From NCBI GenBank assembly GCA_963728395.1, contig CAVSJJ010000003.1, positions 248,001-312,000 on the forward strand: a stretch of DNA of 64,000 nucleotides. The letters are read 5' to 3'. A model generated the notes under the pieces. The model ran no database searches, was not told the origin of the DNA, and saw only the letters and a program-made list of their open reading frames with translations. Each line of letters opens with the position of its first letter. The stretch's first letter is position 1. This document shows, piece by piece, positions 1 through 12,679 of the stretch. A program made the position numbers and the translations under genes. The DNA comes from CAVSJJ01 sp963728395. Lineage in GTDB: Bacteria; Actinomycetota; Actinomycetes; Actinomycetales; Dermatophilaceae.

Positions 1-510
1 GCCCCGACGGTCGACATCTACGAGGACTTCCAGTGCCCGGTCTGCGGGCAGCTCGAGTCGATCATCGGCCCGACCGTCCGCGACCTGGCGGACGCGGGCA
101 AGGTCAAGCTCGTCTACCACTTCAAGACGATCATCGACGGCAACCTCAACACCGACTACTCGCTCAAGTCCGCCAACGCCGCGCTGTGCGCCGCCGACGC
201 CGGGCAGTTCGAGAAGTACCACCAGGAGGTCTACGCCAACCAGCCGCAGAAGGAGGGCGCAGGCTGGACCGACGCCCAGCTGAAGACCTTCGCGGAGAAC
301 GCCGGCATCACCGGCGCAGCCCTCGACACCTGGCAGCAGTGCTACGACAAGGGCACCTACGACAACTACGTCCGCTCCGTCGACGAGGCCTCGTCGAAGA
401 AGGGCGTCAACGCCACCCCGACCGTCTACATCGACGGCACCGAGGAGAAGCTCGCCGACATCGCCTCGCCCGAGCAGTTCACCGCGGCGGTCCAGAAGGC
501 CACGAAGTAG
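1..510 (+). CDS. DsbA-like thioredoxin-fold protein, 5' end outside window
   Basis: C-terminal 169 residues of a DsbA/thioredoxin-fold disulfide oxidoreductase; the start lies before the window. The fragment has a redox motif C-P-V-C (fragment residues 12-15) after the strand VDIYEDF, and a cis-proline type segment NATPTVYIDG near the end. These are the hallmarks of the DsbA_4/thioredoxin_4 family, which works on thiols of exported proteins. The next gene downstream, 3 nt away, encodes a clear paralogue with the same order of motifs (APTVD-YEDFQCP, then QxEGAGWTD), so the pair arose by duplication and is probably co-transcribed. Whether this copy has a membrane anchor cannot be seen. Confidence 0.88.
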   Translation, partial: APTVDIYEDFQCPVCGQLESIIGPTVRDLADAGKVKLVYHFKTIIDGNLNTDYSLKSANAALCAADAGQFEKYHQEVYANQPQKEGAGWTDAQLKTFAENAGITGAALDTWQQCYDKGTYDNYVRSVDEASSKKGVNATPTVYIDGTEEKLADIASPEQFTAAVQKATK

Positions 511-513
511 CCG

Positions 514-1281
514 ATGGGGAAGAGCTCGACGAAGGGCAGGCCGACCGGGCGCCAGGCCAAGGTCGCCGCGGCGCAGCGGGCCCGGGGTTCCGGTCCCAAC
601 CGGATCGCCGTCGCGGCGGTCGTCGTCGTCGTCGCGATCGTCGCCGTCGTCGCGGGCGTCATCCTCGCCAACCGGTCGGCCACCCCGTCGGGCGGGTCGG
701 ACGTGCCGGTGGGTGCCGCCGGGATGGGGCAGGGCGTCGTCGCCAGCCACGACCAGCAGCGCGAGGCCGGTGCGCCGACGGTCGACGTCTACGAGGACTT
801 CCAGTGTCCCCATTGCGCCACGTTCGAGCGGGCGCTCGGCGCGACGCTCCAGGACCAGGCGGTCCTCGGCAAGATCAAGCTCGTCTACCACCCGATGACC
901 TTCCTCGACGCCAACCTCCGCAACGACGCCTCCGCGCGGGCGGCCGAAGGCGCGCTGTGCGCCGCCGAGTCCGGCGGCTTCCTCGGCTTCCACAACGCGG
1001 TCTTCGCCAACGAGCCGCAGCAGGAGGGCGCCGGCTGGACCGACCAGCAGCTCGAAGGGTTCGCCGCCGACGCCGGGCTGACCAGCGTGCAGCTGACCGC
1101 CTGGCGCGGCTGCACGGCCGGGGGACGGTTCGCCGACTACCTCGCCTCCATCGAGCGGTCCAGCTCGCAGGACGGCGTGACCGAGACCCCGACGGTCCGC
1201 GTCGACGGGACCACCCTCACGGCGGACGAGCTCGCCAGCAGCACGGCGCTCCTGTCCGCCATCGCCGCCCATGGATCCTGA
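514..1281 (+). CDS. Membrane-anchored DsbA-family disulfide oxidoreductase
   Basis: A 255-residue protein with a basic N-terminus, one membrane anchor (about residues 31-52, Val/Ala/Ile-rich) and an extracytoplasmic thioredoxin fold. The active site is C98-P-H-C101, the same dipeptide as E. coli DsbA, and a cis-Pro segment TETPTVRVDG lies near residue 225. It presumably oxidises or isomerises disulfides in exported proteins. The ATG lies 3 nt after the stop of the preceding paralogue, and the gene is followed 14 nt later by lgt, so three envelope-protein maturation genes lie in tandem. Family and topology are clear; the substrate and direction of the redox reaction are not. Confidence 0.9.
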   Translation: MGKSSTKGRPTGRQAKVAAAQRARGSGPNRIAVAAVVVVVAIVAVVAGVILANRSATPSGGSDVPVGAAGMGQGVVASHDQQREAGAPTVDVYEDFQCPHCATFERALGATLQDQAVLGKIKLVYHPMTFLDANLRNDASARAAEGALCAAESGGFLGFHNAVFANEPQQEGAGWTDQQLEGFAADAGLTSVQLTAWRGCTAGGRFADYLASIERSSSQDGVTETPTVRVDGTTLTADELASSTALLSAIAAHGS

Positions 1282-1295
1282 GGGGAGGCCGCGCC

Positions 1296-2234
1296 GTGAC
1301 CTACCCTGAGGCGGTGCTGCCCGCGATGATTCCCAGCCCGACGGTGGCGGCCTTCCAGCTCGGCCCGCTCACCATCCGGGCCTACGCGCTGTGCATCCTC
1401 GCCGGGATCGCCCTCGCCGTATGGCTGACCGGCCGACGGCTCGTGCCACGCGGCGGGACGCCGGCCCAGACCCTCGACATCGCGGCATACGCAGTGCCGT
1501 TCGGGATCGTCGGCGGCCGGCTCTACCACATCATCACGACGTGGCAGCCGTACTTCGGCAAGAACGGCGACCCGGTCGCGGCGCTCTACATCTGGCACGG
1601 CGGCCTCGGCATCTGGGGCGCCATCGCCCTCGGAGCCCTCGGGGCGTGGATCGGCTGCCGCCGGGTGGGCGTCTCGTTCCTCGACTTCGCCGACGCCGCA
1701 GCGCCGGGCGTCGTCCTCGCCCAGGCCCTCGGCCGCTGGGGCAACTGGTTCAACAACGAGCTCTACGGCCGGCCGACGACCGCGCCGTGGGGTCTGCAGA
1801 TCCACGAGTGGGACGAGGCGAGCGGCCGCGCGGTCACCGACGCCCAGGGGAACGCCATCGTCAAAGGGGTCTTCCAGCCGACCTTCCTCTTCGAGTTCCT
1901 CTTCCTCCTCGTCCTCGCGGCGTTCCTCATCTGGGTGGACCGCCGCCGCGACCTGCGTCCCGGGCAGCTCTTCGCGCTCTACATCGCCGGCTACCCCGTG
2001 GGCCGGGTCGTCATCGAGTTCCTCCGCAGCGACACGGCCAACCACATCCTCGGCCTGCGGGTCAACGTGTGGACCTCGGCCCTCGTCTTCGCGCTCGGCG
2101 CCGTGATCTACCGGCGGCTCGGGCGGGGGCATCCGGTCCGAGCCGGGGCGGACGACCCGCCCGAGGACCCCGCCGACGACGCGTCGGTGGAGCCGAGCAC
2201 GACCGGGCCCGTCGATGACCATGATGCGAGATAG
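1296..2234 (+). CDS. lgt: Prolipoprotein diacylglyceryl transferase
   Basis: Lgt is a polytopic membrane enzyme that moves diacylglycerol from phosphatidylglycerol to the lipobox cysteine of prolipoproteins. The 312-residue product carries the family signature G-R-W-G-N-W-F-N-N-E-x-Y-G around residue 145, the N-terminal pattern for the first helices (AYALCILAGIA) and a GGRLYH segment. A Ser/Asp/Glu/Pro-rich tail of about 35 residues follows the last helix, as in many actinobacterial Lgt proteins. I chose GTG at 1296 because AGGGGAGG (1281-1288) sits 7 nt upstream; ATG at 1326 would cut off the first strand. The lipoproteins encoded at 42342-44141 and 46425-47021 are likely substrates. Confidence 0.95.
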   Translation: MTYPEAVLPAMIPSPTVAAFQLGPLTIRAYALCILAGIALAVWLTGRRLVPRGGTPAQTLDIAAYAVPFGIVGGRLYHIITTWQPYFGKNGDPVAALYIWHGGLGIWGAIALGALGAWIGCRRVGVSFLDFADAAAPGVVLAQALGRWGNWFNNELYGRPTTAPWGLQIHEWDEASGRAVTDAQGNAIVKGVFQPTFLFEFLFLLVLAAFLIWVDRRRDLRPGQLFALYIAGYPVGRVVIEFLRSDTANHILGLRVNVWTSALVFALGAVIYRRLGRGHPVRAGADDPPEDPADDASVEPSTTGPVDDHDAR

Positions 2235-2246
2235 GTCGCCCAGATA

Positions 2247-2286
2247 TTAGGACGGTGAGGGTCTTCGATAGCATTCTCCTCACCGT
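2247..2286 (+). promoter_or_regulatory. Likely gltBD promoter with flanking inverted repeat
   Basis: The 123-nt gap between lgt and gltB holds a TAGCAT -10-like box (2269-2274) with TTAGGA (2247-2252) 16 nt upstream. A perfect 9-bp inverted repeat, ACGGTGAGG (2252-2260) and CCTCACCGT (2278-2286), brackets the -10. It could be an operator, or a stem that ends the lgt transcript; there is no T-tract. The gltB leader would be about 75 nt. Confidence 0.4.
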
Positions 2287-2357
2287 GGCCGAAGCCGTCC
2301 ACACTGACCTACGCCCTGGGCCGCGTAGCCCCTGACCATGGAGGACGGTGATCAGAC

Positions 2358-6894
<4,537 letters not shown>

Positions 6895-6902
<8 letters not shown>

Positions 6903-8355
6903 CCCCCGCGGCTTTCTCAAGGTCCGCGAGCGCGAGCTGCCGACCCGGCGGCCCGTGCCGGTCCGCATCCAGGACTGGCGCGAGGTGTACGAGGAGCAGG
7001 ACCGCGGTCAGCTCCAGCGTCAGGCGGGTCGCTGCATGGACTGCGGCATCCCGTTCTGCCACTCCGGCTGCCCGCTCGGCAACCTCATCCCGGAGTGGAA
7101 CGACCTGGTCTGGAAGGGTGACTGGCGAGCCGCGATCGATCGGCTGCACGCGACGAACAACTTCCCCGAGTTCACCGGCCGGCTCTGCCCGGCGCCGTGC
7201 GAGACCGCCTGCGTGCTCGGCATCAACCAGCCGGCCGTGACGATCAAGCAGGTCGAGGTGAGGACGATCGAGGAGGCCTTCGCCCGTGGCGGCGTCGTCC
7301 CGCACCCCCCCGAGCGCAACTCCGGCCGGTCCGTCGCCGTCGTCGGGTCCGGTCCCGCGGGGCTGGCCGCCGCCCAGCAGCTCACCCGCGCCGGACACAC
7401 CGTGGTGGTCTTCGAGCGGGCCAACCGCCCCGGCGGCCTGCTGCGCTACGGGATCCCCGAGTTCAAGATGGAGAAGGCCGTCCTCGACCGCCGGCTGGCC
7501 CAGATGCAGGCGGAGGGGACGATCTTCCGCAGCGGCGTCGACATCGGCGAGGACCTCACCGGTAGGCAGCTCAGGCACCGCTACGACGCGGTCGTGCTCG
7601 CGATCGGCTCGACCGTGCCGCGCGATCTGCCCGTCCCCGGCCGTGACCTCGACGGGGTCATGCAGGCGATGGACTTCCTCCCGCCGGCCAACCGGGCCGC
7701 GCTCGGCGAGAGCGTCGAGGGACAGGTGACGGCCGAGGGCAAGGACGTCATCGTCATCGGCGGCGGCGACACCGGCGCCGACTGCATCGGCACGGCCCAC
7801 CGCCAGGGGGCTCGGTCGGTGACCAGCCTCGAGATCATGCCGCAGCCCGGCGAGGCCCGCCCCGACAACCAGCCGTGGCCGACCTACCCGACGATCTTCC
7901 GGGTCGCCTCGGCCCACGAGGAGGGCGGCGAGCGGCTCTACGCGATGAGTACGACCGAGATCCTCGGCGACGACGAGGGGCGGGTCCGGGGGATCCGCCT
8001 GGTCCAGGTCCGGATGGGAGAGTCCGGCTTCGAGCCGGTCGAGGGCACCGAACGCGAGCTGCCGGCCCAGCTCGTCCTCCTCGCCATGGGCTTCCTCGGG
8101 CCGCAGCGGTCCGGGCTCGTCGACCAGCTCGGCGTCGAGCTGGACGCCCGCGGCAACATCGTGCGCAACCGGGCGTTCATGTCCTCGGTCCCCGGCGTCT
8201 TCGTCGCCGGCGACGCCGGCCGCGGCCAGTCCCTCATCGTCTGGGCCATCGCCGAGGGGCGGGCGGCGGCGAACGGCGTCGACGGCTGGCTCGGCAAGAA
8301 GGTCTCGCACCTGCCCCGCCCGATCGACCCGACCGACCGCCCGCTCATGGCCTGA
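6895..8355 (+). CDS. gltD: Glutamate synthase (NADPH) small subunit
   Basis: A 486-residue GOGAT beta subunit. It oxidises NADPH and passes electrons through FAD and 4Fe-4S clusters to GltB. The N-terminal cluster-binding cysteines are visible (C-M-D-C-G-I-P-F-C-H-S-G-C near residue 44, then C-P-A-P-C-E-T-A-C). The FAD Rossmann motif is GSGPAGLAAAQ near 150, and the NADPH motif is GGGDTGADCIG near 285. The ATG overlaps gltB by 8 nt. The last codons and stop form the first unit of a 24-bp tandem repeat that runs on into the intergenic region, so this C-terminus is a site of repeat expansion. Confidence 0.97.
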
Positions 8356-8457
8356 CCCCGCCGCCCGCTCGCGGCCTGACCCGACCGCCCGCTCGCGGCC
8401 TGACCCGGCCGCCCGCTCGCGGCCTGACCCGGCCGCCCGCTCGCGGCCTGACTCGGC
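8338..8457. repeat. 24-bp tandem repeat, 5 units, starting inside gltD
   Basis: Five adjacent 24-bp units occupy 8338-8361, 8362-8385, 8386-8409, 8410-8433 and 8434-8457. Units 2-5 differ by only one or two bases. Unit 1 is more diverged and contains the last codons and TGA stop of gltD, so every unit carries a copy of the stop. The rest of the gltD-pyk gap (to 8627) is G/C-rich with one CGGCATAC copy at 8473-8480 and no gene. Confidence 0.93.
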
Positions 8458-8627
8458 CGCCGGCCGGGCCCACGGCATACCGCATCGAGACCAGCTCCGA
8501 CGCGCCGGGCGTGGCTCGGCCGTTCGTCGGGAGCGGGCCCGGCGGGACAGCCAGCGGTGGGCCGGGCCCGCGGCCGGACGGGCGCCCACGGGGCGGGCCC
8601 GGGGCCGAATGGAACCGTTTGCACCCA

Positions 8628-8640
8628 TAGGATGGGGCCT
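8628..8640 (+). promoter_or_regulatory. Leaderless promoter of pyk
   Basis: A TAGGAT -10 box (8628-8633) ends 7 nt before ATG 8641, placing the transcription start at or beside the start codon. An in-frame ATG at 8632 would lie inside this box and is therefore unlikely to be used. Confidence 0.55.
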
Positions 8641-10080
8641 ATGCGCCGCGCCAAGATCGTCTCCACCATCGGCCCCGCGACCAGCTCCGTCGACGGCCTG
8701 CGCGAGCTGGTCCGCTGTGGCATGGACGTTGCCCGGCTCAACCTCAGCCACGGCGAGCACGCCGACCACGAGCAGGTCTACCGCGACGTCCGGCGAGCCA
8801 GTGACGAGGTCGGCCGCGCCGTCGGCGTCCTCGTCGACCTCCAGGGCCCGAAGATCCGCACCGGCCGGTTCGCAGCCGGTCCCATCACGCTCGAGCAGGG
8901 CCAGCAGTTCACCATCACCACGCGCGACGTGCCCGGCTCGCCGAGCGAGGTGGGGACGACCTTCTCGGGCCTGCCCGCCGACGTGCGCCCCGGGGACCGC
9001 ATTCTCATCGACGACGGGAAGCTCTCGCTCATCGCGACGGCCGTCACCGACACCGACGTCGTCTGCACCGTCATCGAGGGTGGTCCGCTCTCGAACAACA
9101 AGGGCATCAACCTGCCCGGGGTGGCCGTCAGCGTCCCGGCCCTGTCCGAGAAGGACAAGAACGACCTGCGCTGGGCGCTGCGGATGCAGGTCGACATGAT
9201 CGCCCTGTCCTTCGTCCGCAGTGCCGACGACATCCGCGACGTCCACGCGATCATGGACGAGGTCGGTCTGCGCCTGCCGGTCATCGCCAAGATCGAGAAG
9301 CCCCAGGCCGTCGAGAACCTCGACGAGATCATCCGGGCCTTCGACGGCGTCATGGTGGCTCGTGGCGACCTCGGCGTCGAGATGCCCCTCGAGGAGGTCC
9401 CGCTCGTCCAGAAGCGCGCGTGCGAGATCGCGCGGCGCCGGGCCAAGCCGGTCATCGTCGCGACCCAGGTGCTGGAGTCGATGCTCGAGAACTCCCGCCC
9501 GACCCGCGCGGAGGCCTCGGACGCCGCGAACGCCGTTCTCGACGGCGCCGACGCCCTCATGCTCTCCGGCGAGACGAGCGTCGGCAAGCACCCGTTCGAG
9601 GCCGTCAAGACGATGGCCCGGATCATCGAGAACACCGAGGACCACGCGCTGTACCGGATGCGCCCCCTCGACACCCGCCCGTCGAGCACCGGGGGAGCCG
9701 TCACCGCGGCGGCCGCGGAGATCGGCGAGCTGCTCGGGGCGCGCTACCTCGTCACGTTCACCCAGAGCGGTGACTCCGCCCGGCGCCTGTCCCGGGTCCG
9801 GCCGCGGATCCCGATGGTCGCGTTCACGCCGCTGCAGGCCACCCGCAGCCGGCTCGCGCTCTCCTGGGGGGTCGAGACCTTCCTCGTGCCCAGCGTCCGG
9901 CACACCGACGAGATGCGGCTGCAGGCCGACGACGTCCTCCTCTCGACCGGCCGGGTCGACGAGGGCGACCTCGTCCTCATCGTCGCCGGCTCACCCCCCG
10001 GCATCCCCGGCACGACGAACTCGTTGCGGGTGCACCGGATCGGGGAGACGAAGCAGCCGCCGCCCGAGCCGAGGAGCTGA
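8641..10080 (+). CDS. pyk: Pyruvate kinase
   Basis: A 479-residue glycolytic enzyme that converts phosphoenolpyruvate and ADP to pyruvate and ATP. It begins with the typical MRRAKIVSTIGPAT and shows the substrate/Mg segment IAKIEKPQAVENLDEI near residue 220, followed by VARGDLGVEMP. The C-terminal allosteric domain is present and the length is normal. ATG 8641 is chosen because the family N-terminus starts there and a -10 box ends 7 nt upstream, implying leaderless translation. It stands alone between gltBD and the tRNA-Leu gene, as pykA lies near lgt and pdtaR in M. tuberculosis. Confidence 0.97.
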   Translation: MRRAKIVSTIGPATSSVDGLRELVRCGMDVARLNLSHGEHADHEQVYRDVRRASDEVGRAVGVLVDLQGPKIRTGRFAAGPITLEQGQQFTITTRDVPGSPSEVGTTFSGLPADVRPGDRILIDDGKLSLIATAVTDTDVVCTVIEGGPLSNNKGINLPGVAVSVPALSEKDKNDLRWALRMQVDMIALSFVRSADDIRDVHAIMDEVGLRLPVIAKIEKPQAVENLDEIIRAFDGVMVARGDLGVEMPLEEVPLVQKRACEIARRRAKPVIVATQVLESMLENSRPTRAEASDAANAVLDGADALMLSGETSVGKHPFEAVKTMARIIENTEDHALYRMRPLDTRPSSTGGAVTAAAAEIGELLGARYLVTFTQSGDSARRLSRVRPRIPMVAFTPLQATRSRLALSWGVETFLVPSVRHTDEMRLQADDVLLSTGRVDEGDLVLIVAGSPPGIPGTTNSLRVHRIGETKQPPPEPRS

Positions 10081-10132
10081 GCGGCAGCGGCACACCTGCG
10101 CCGACCCGTCGTGAGCGGCTCGGCCGCGCCGG

Positions 10133-10138
10133 TATGCT
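10133..10138 (+). promoter_or_regulatory. -10 box of tRNA-Leu
   Basis: TATGCT lies 11 nt before the mature tRNA 5' end. A weak -35 candidate, GTGAGC (10111-10116), is 16 nt upstream. Confidence 0.45.
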
Positions 10139-10149
10139 GTCGACCGCCC

Positions 10150-10234
10150 GCCGGGGTGGTGGAATGGCAGACACGGGGCACTCAAAATGCTCTGCCCGCG
10201 AGGGCATGCGGGTTCGAGTCCCGCTCCCGGCACC
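10150..10234 (+). tRNA. tRNA-Leu (anticodon CAA)
   Basis: A class II tRNA with a long variable arm. The acceptor arms GCCGGGG and TCCCGGC pair, the D-arm begins TGGTGGAATGGCAG, and the anticodon loop CTCAAAA gives anticodon CAA (reads UUG). The T-arm contains GGTTCGAGTCC. Only CC of the 3' CCA is present before the sequence diverges, so CCA is completed after transcription. Such single tRNA-Leu genes are common beside pdtaR in actinobacteria. Confidence 0.95.
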
Positions 10235-10316
10235 GAGGTCCGGCTCCGAACCGCTCCGAAGCGGTACGGGTCCGGCCGAGTACCGGGCCGATTCCCTGGT
10301 CCGGACCGGCTCCCAG

Positions 10317-10322
10317 TATCCT
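10317..10322 (+). promoter_or_regulatory. Possible -10 box for the ANTAR regulator
   Basis: TATCCT lies 68 nt before ATG 10391 in the tRNA-pdtaR gap. A short stem, CCGCTccgaAGCGG, lies just 5' of it near 10250-10263. No convincing -35 was seen. Confidence 0.3.
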
Positions 10323-10390
10323 TGGGCCCCGAGCAGGAGCGTCCGGACCGACCGGTGCGGTAGCGCTCTCACCGTCAGGCCGGAGGTCCC

Positions 10391-10990
10391 ATGAGCAGCA
10401 CCGAGACGGCGAAGTCGCCGAGTCGCATCGTCGTCGCCGAGGACGAGGCGATCATCCGGGTCGACCTGGCCGAGATGCTGACCGAGGCGGGCTACGAGGT
10501 CGTCGGCGAGGCCGCCGACGGCGAACAGGCCGTCGACCTCGCGACGCGGCTGCGGCCGGACCTGGTCATCATGGACGTCAAGATGCCCATCCTCGACGGG
10601 ATCTCCGCGGCCGAGCGGATCGGCGCCGAGCGGATCTGCCCGGTCGTCATGCTCACCGCGTTCAGCCAGACCGAGCTCGTCGAGCGGGCCCGCGACGCCG
10701 GCGTCATGGCCTACGTCGTCAAGCCGTTCACCGGCGCCGACATCACCCCGGCCGTCGAGGTCGCCCTCTCCCGCTGGGCCGAGGTCAAGGAGCTCGAGGC
10801 GGAGGTCGCTGACCTGGGCGAGCGGCTCGAGACGCGCAAGGCGGTCGAGCGGGCCAAGGGCGTGCTCATGACGAAGCTGAAGATCACCGAGCCCGAGGCC
10901 TTCCGCTGGATCCAGAAGACGGCGATGGACCGCCGGATGGGGATGCGTGAGGTCGCCGACGCTGTCGTCGCCGGCATGGAGAAGGCCTGA
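10391..10990 (+). CDS. pdtaR: ANTAR-domain response regulator (PdtaR type)
   Basis: A 199-residue two-domain regulator. The receiver domain (residues 11-125) has acidic residues in VVAEDEA, the phospho-acceptor D62 in VIMDVKMP and the conserved Lys in YVVKPF. A linker helix leads to an ANTAR RNA-binding domain (about 131-186, with the AKGVLM and EAFRWIQKTAM pattern). ANTAR regulators act by antitermination or on mRNA rather than on DNA; M. tuberculosis PdtaR (Rv1626) is the named relative and sits in the same neighbourhood. CGGAGG 4 nt upstream supports ATG 10391. No partner kinase is adjacent; PdtaS is usually encoded elsewhere. Confidence 0.93.
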   Translation: MSSTETAKSPSRIVVAEDEAIIRVDLAEMLTEAGYEVVGEAADGEQAVDLATRLRPDLVIMDVKMPILDGISAAERIGAERICPVVMLTAFSQTELVERARDAGVMAYVVKPFTGADITPAVEVALSRWAEVKELEAEVADLGERLETRKAVERAKGVLMTKLKITEPEAFRWIQKTAMDRRMGMREVADAVVAGMEKA

Positions 10991-11082
10991 CCGAGTCGCG
11001 ACCATCGTCGCGGCCGGCCGCGTCCGGGCTGCTGCTCGTCCCGTTCCGCGACGGGGACCTCGGCCCGACGAACGGGCCGTGG

Positions 11083-11856
11083 TCAGCGCAGAGCCGCGAC
11101 GAGGGCCGTCAGCAGCGGCGCGACGAGGAGGGCGGCCAGCATGTCGCCCACCGGCACCTCGCGGATCCGCAGCAGCCGCATCCCGATCCCGGCGAGGAGC
11201 AGTCCGCCGGTCGCGGTGAGCGCCGCGATGTGGGCGTCGGGCATGACCGAGCCCAGGACCACCCCGACGAGGGTGAGGCTGCCCTGGATGACGGCGACCG
11301 ACGCGGCGGACATGAGGACCCCGACCCCGAAGGTCGACGCGAACGCGAGCGCCGCGAAGCCGTCGAGGACGGACTTCAGCGCGAGCTGGTCGATCCCGCG
11401 GCCCAGGCCGTCGGAGAGCGAGCCGAGGATGGTGAGCGGGCCGACGCAGAAGAGGAGCGAGGCGGTGAGCCAGCCCTCGATGAACCGCTCCCGCGCCTCG
11501 TGGCCGGTGCCCCCCTCGGCCCCGGACCGGCGTGCCACCCAGGCCTGGATCCGGCCGGCGAGTCCCTCGAGACGGTCCTCGATCCGCAGCAGCGAGCCGG
11601 GGATCGCCCCGATCAGGAGGGAGCCGAGGACGACGAGGACCGGCACCCCGCGCCCGACGGCCGCGACGAGCGAGGGGTCGGTGACGCTGACGACGGACAG
11701 CCCGGCGATGAGGAGCGTCGTCAGCCCGAGGACGTCGGTGACGACGGACCGGACCCGCTCGGGGAAGCGGTGGCCGGCGGCCATGCCGATGAGCGACCCG
11801 AGCAGGACGGTGGCGACGTTGATGACCGTGCCGAGGCCGGGGAACGCGGAGTGCAC
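11083..11856 (-). CDS. DUF554 family membrane protein
   Basis: A 257-residue polytopic membrane protein, with about seven hydrophobic segments starting at residue 10, that matches the DUF554 (YqgA/YdfK) family: N-terminal GTVINVATVLLGSLIG, then GLTTLLIAGLSVV and SDGLGRGIDQLALKS. The function of the family is unknown; a transport role is only suggested. It is transcribed against pdtaR. The GTG start is preceded on the minus strand by TAGGGT (11868 to 11863) with a 6-nt gap, so the transcript is probably leaderless. The 92 nt between its stop and pdtaR show no feature. Confidence 0.85.
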   Translation of the reverse strand: MHSAFPGLGTVINVATVLLGSLIGMAAGHRFPERVRSVVTDVLGLTTLLIAGLSVVSVTDPSLVAAVGRGVPVLVVLGSLLIGAIPGSLLRIEDRLEGLAGRIQAWVARRSGAEGGTGHEARERFIEGWLTASLLFCVGPLTILGSLSDGLGRGIDQLALKSVLDGFAALAFASTFGVGVLMSAASVAVIQGSLTLVGVVLGSVMPDAHIAALTATGGLLLAGIGMRLLRIREVPVGDMLAALLVAPLLTALVAALR

Positions 11857-12002
11857 GACGGCACCCTACCGGCGGGGCCGATGCCGCGGCGGGCCGGGCG
11901 GGGGACCCCCCTTCCCAGCCGCTGGCCTGCGGGAATAGGGTCGGCTGCAGCCGCGGCGGCACTCCCGCCCCGTCGGTGTGACGTCGGTGAGTCGGGAGGC
12001 GT

Positions 12003-12569
12003 GTGGTGAGACGCACGGTCGAGGTGGTCGCCATCTCGGACGAGACGGTCTGCGAGCTGCTGGTGCTGTGGAGCGCCTCGAAGGCCGAGGCCGGCATGGA
12101 CACCGAGTGCGCGGCGAAGTCGGCGGCCGAGGCGCGCCTCGTCGGCGCGCTGTCCCGCCCCGAGGTGCGGGCCTACCTGGCCCGGTCCGACGGCCGGCCG
12201 GTGGGGTATGCCGTGACCTCGCAGAACGTCTTCGGCCTCTCGCCGTCCCCCGAGCTGGCGATCGAGCAGCTCTACGTCGACCCCGCCACCCGGCACCAGG
12301 GCGTCGCCAAGGCGCTGCTCGCCGCGGTCGTCGCCCATGCCGAGCGGGCCGGGTGCGACGTCATCGTCGGCAACGTCCCGAGCCAGAGCCGGGACGCGAA
12401 CCGGTTCTTCGCCCGGCTCGGGTTCTCCTCGATCCTCGTGCGCCGGGTGACCTCGACCGCGACACTGCACAAGCGGCTCGCCGCCGAGACGAGCCACCCG
12501 GCGATCGAGCAGCTCCTACGCCGGCGCCGGTCGCTGCGCGCCGTCACCGGCCGCGCCCGCTCCGCCTGA
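12003..12569 (+). CDS. GNAT-family N-acetyltransferase
   Basis: A 188-residue protein with one GNAT fold. The acetyl-CoA loop reads Q-L-Y-V-D-P-A-T-R-H-Q-G-V-A-K-A-L-L (about residues 90-107), fitting the R/Q-x-x-G-x-G/A motif, and the C-terminal FFARLGF segment is typical. A basic tail rich in Arg follows. The substrate is unknown. Starts are ambiguous between adjacent GTG codons; 12003 lies close behind GGGAGG (11994-11999). A TAGGGT box at 11936-11941 could be its -10. A palindromic repeat element begins 9 nt after its stop. Confidence 0.82.
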   Translation: MVRRTVEVVAISDETVCELLVLWSASKAEAGMDTECAAKSAAEARLVGALSRPEVRAYLARSDGRPVGYAVTSQNVFGLSPSPELAIEQLYVDPATRHQGVAKALLAAVVAHAERAGCDVIVGNVPSQSRDANRFFARLGFSSILVRRVTSTATLHKRLAAETSHPAIEQLLRRRRSLRAVTGRARSA

Positions 12570-12578
12570 CCCGCCCGC

Positions 12579-12652
12579 CTCGACTTTCCCGCCTCAGGCG
12601 GGAACATGACACTTCGCCCCGGAAACGACCTGGGGTGAGGTGCCATGTTCCG
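12579..12652. repeat. REP-like palindromic element, family 1, copy A
   Basis: A 74-bp element between the convergent acetyltransferase and thioesterase genes. It begins CTCGACTTTCCCGCCT and contains two nested stems: a short one (CCCGCCTcaGGCGGG) and a longer one joining GGAACATGACACTTC with its near-complement further right. It is clearly related to 56744-56837 but lacks the outer right arm of that copy. It probably acts as a bidirectional terminator or is a mobile palindromic repeat. Confidence 0.85.
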
Positions 12653-12679
12653 TGGTGCAGTGCCGCCGCTTGGGGCGGG

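Noticed and set aside
33..1295. A long open frame running through both DsbA genes and into lgt
   Set aside because: The upstream part is an Arg/Pro-rich frame-shifted shadow of the DsbA genes; only the part from GTG 1296 has Lgt family sequence.
8338..8457. CRISPR array
   Set aside because: The 24-bp units are directly adjacent with no unique spacers, and no cas genes are present.
10111..10394. Small ORFs across the tRNA-Leu gene and its flanks
   Set aside because: They read through a perfect tRNA and have no ribosome site or recognisable protein sequence.
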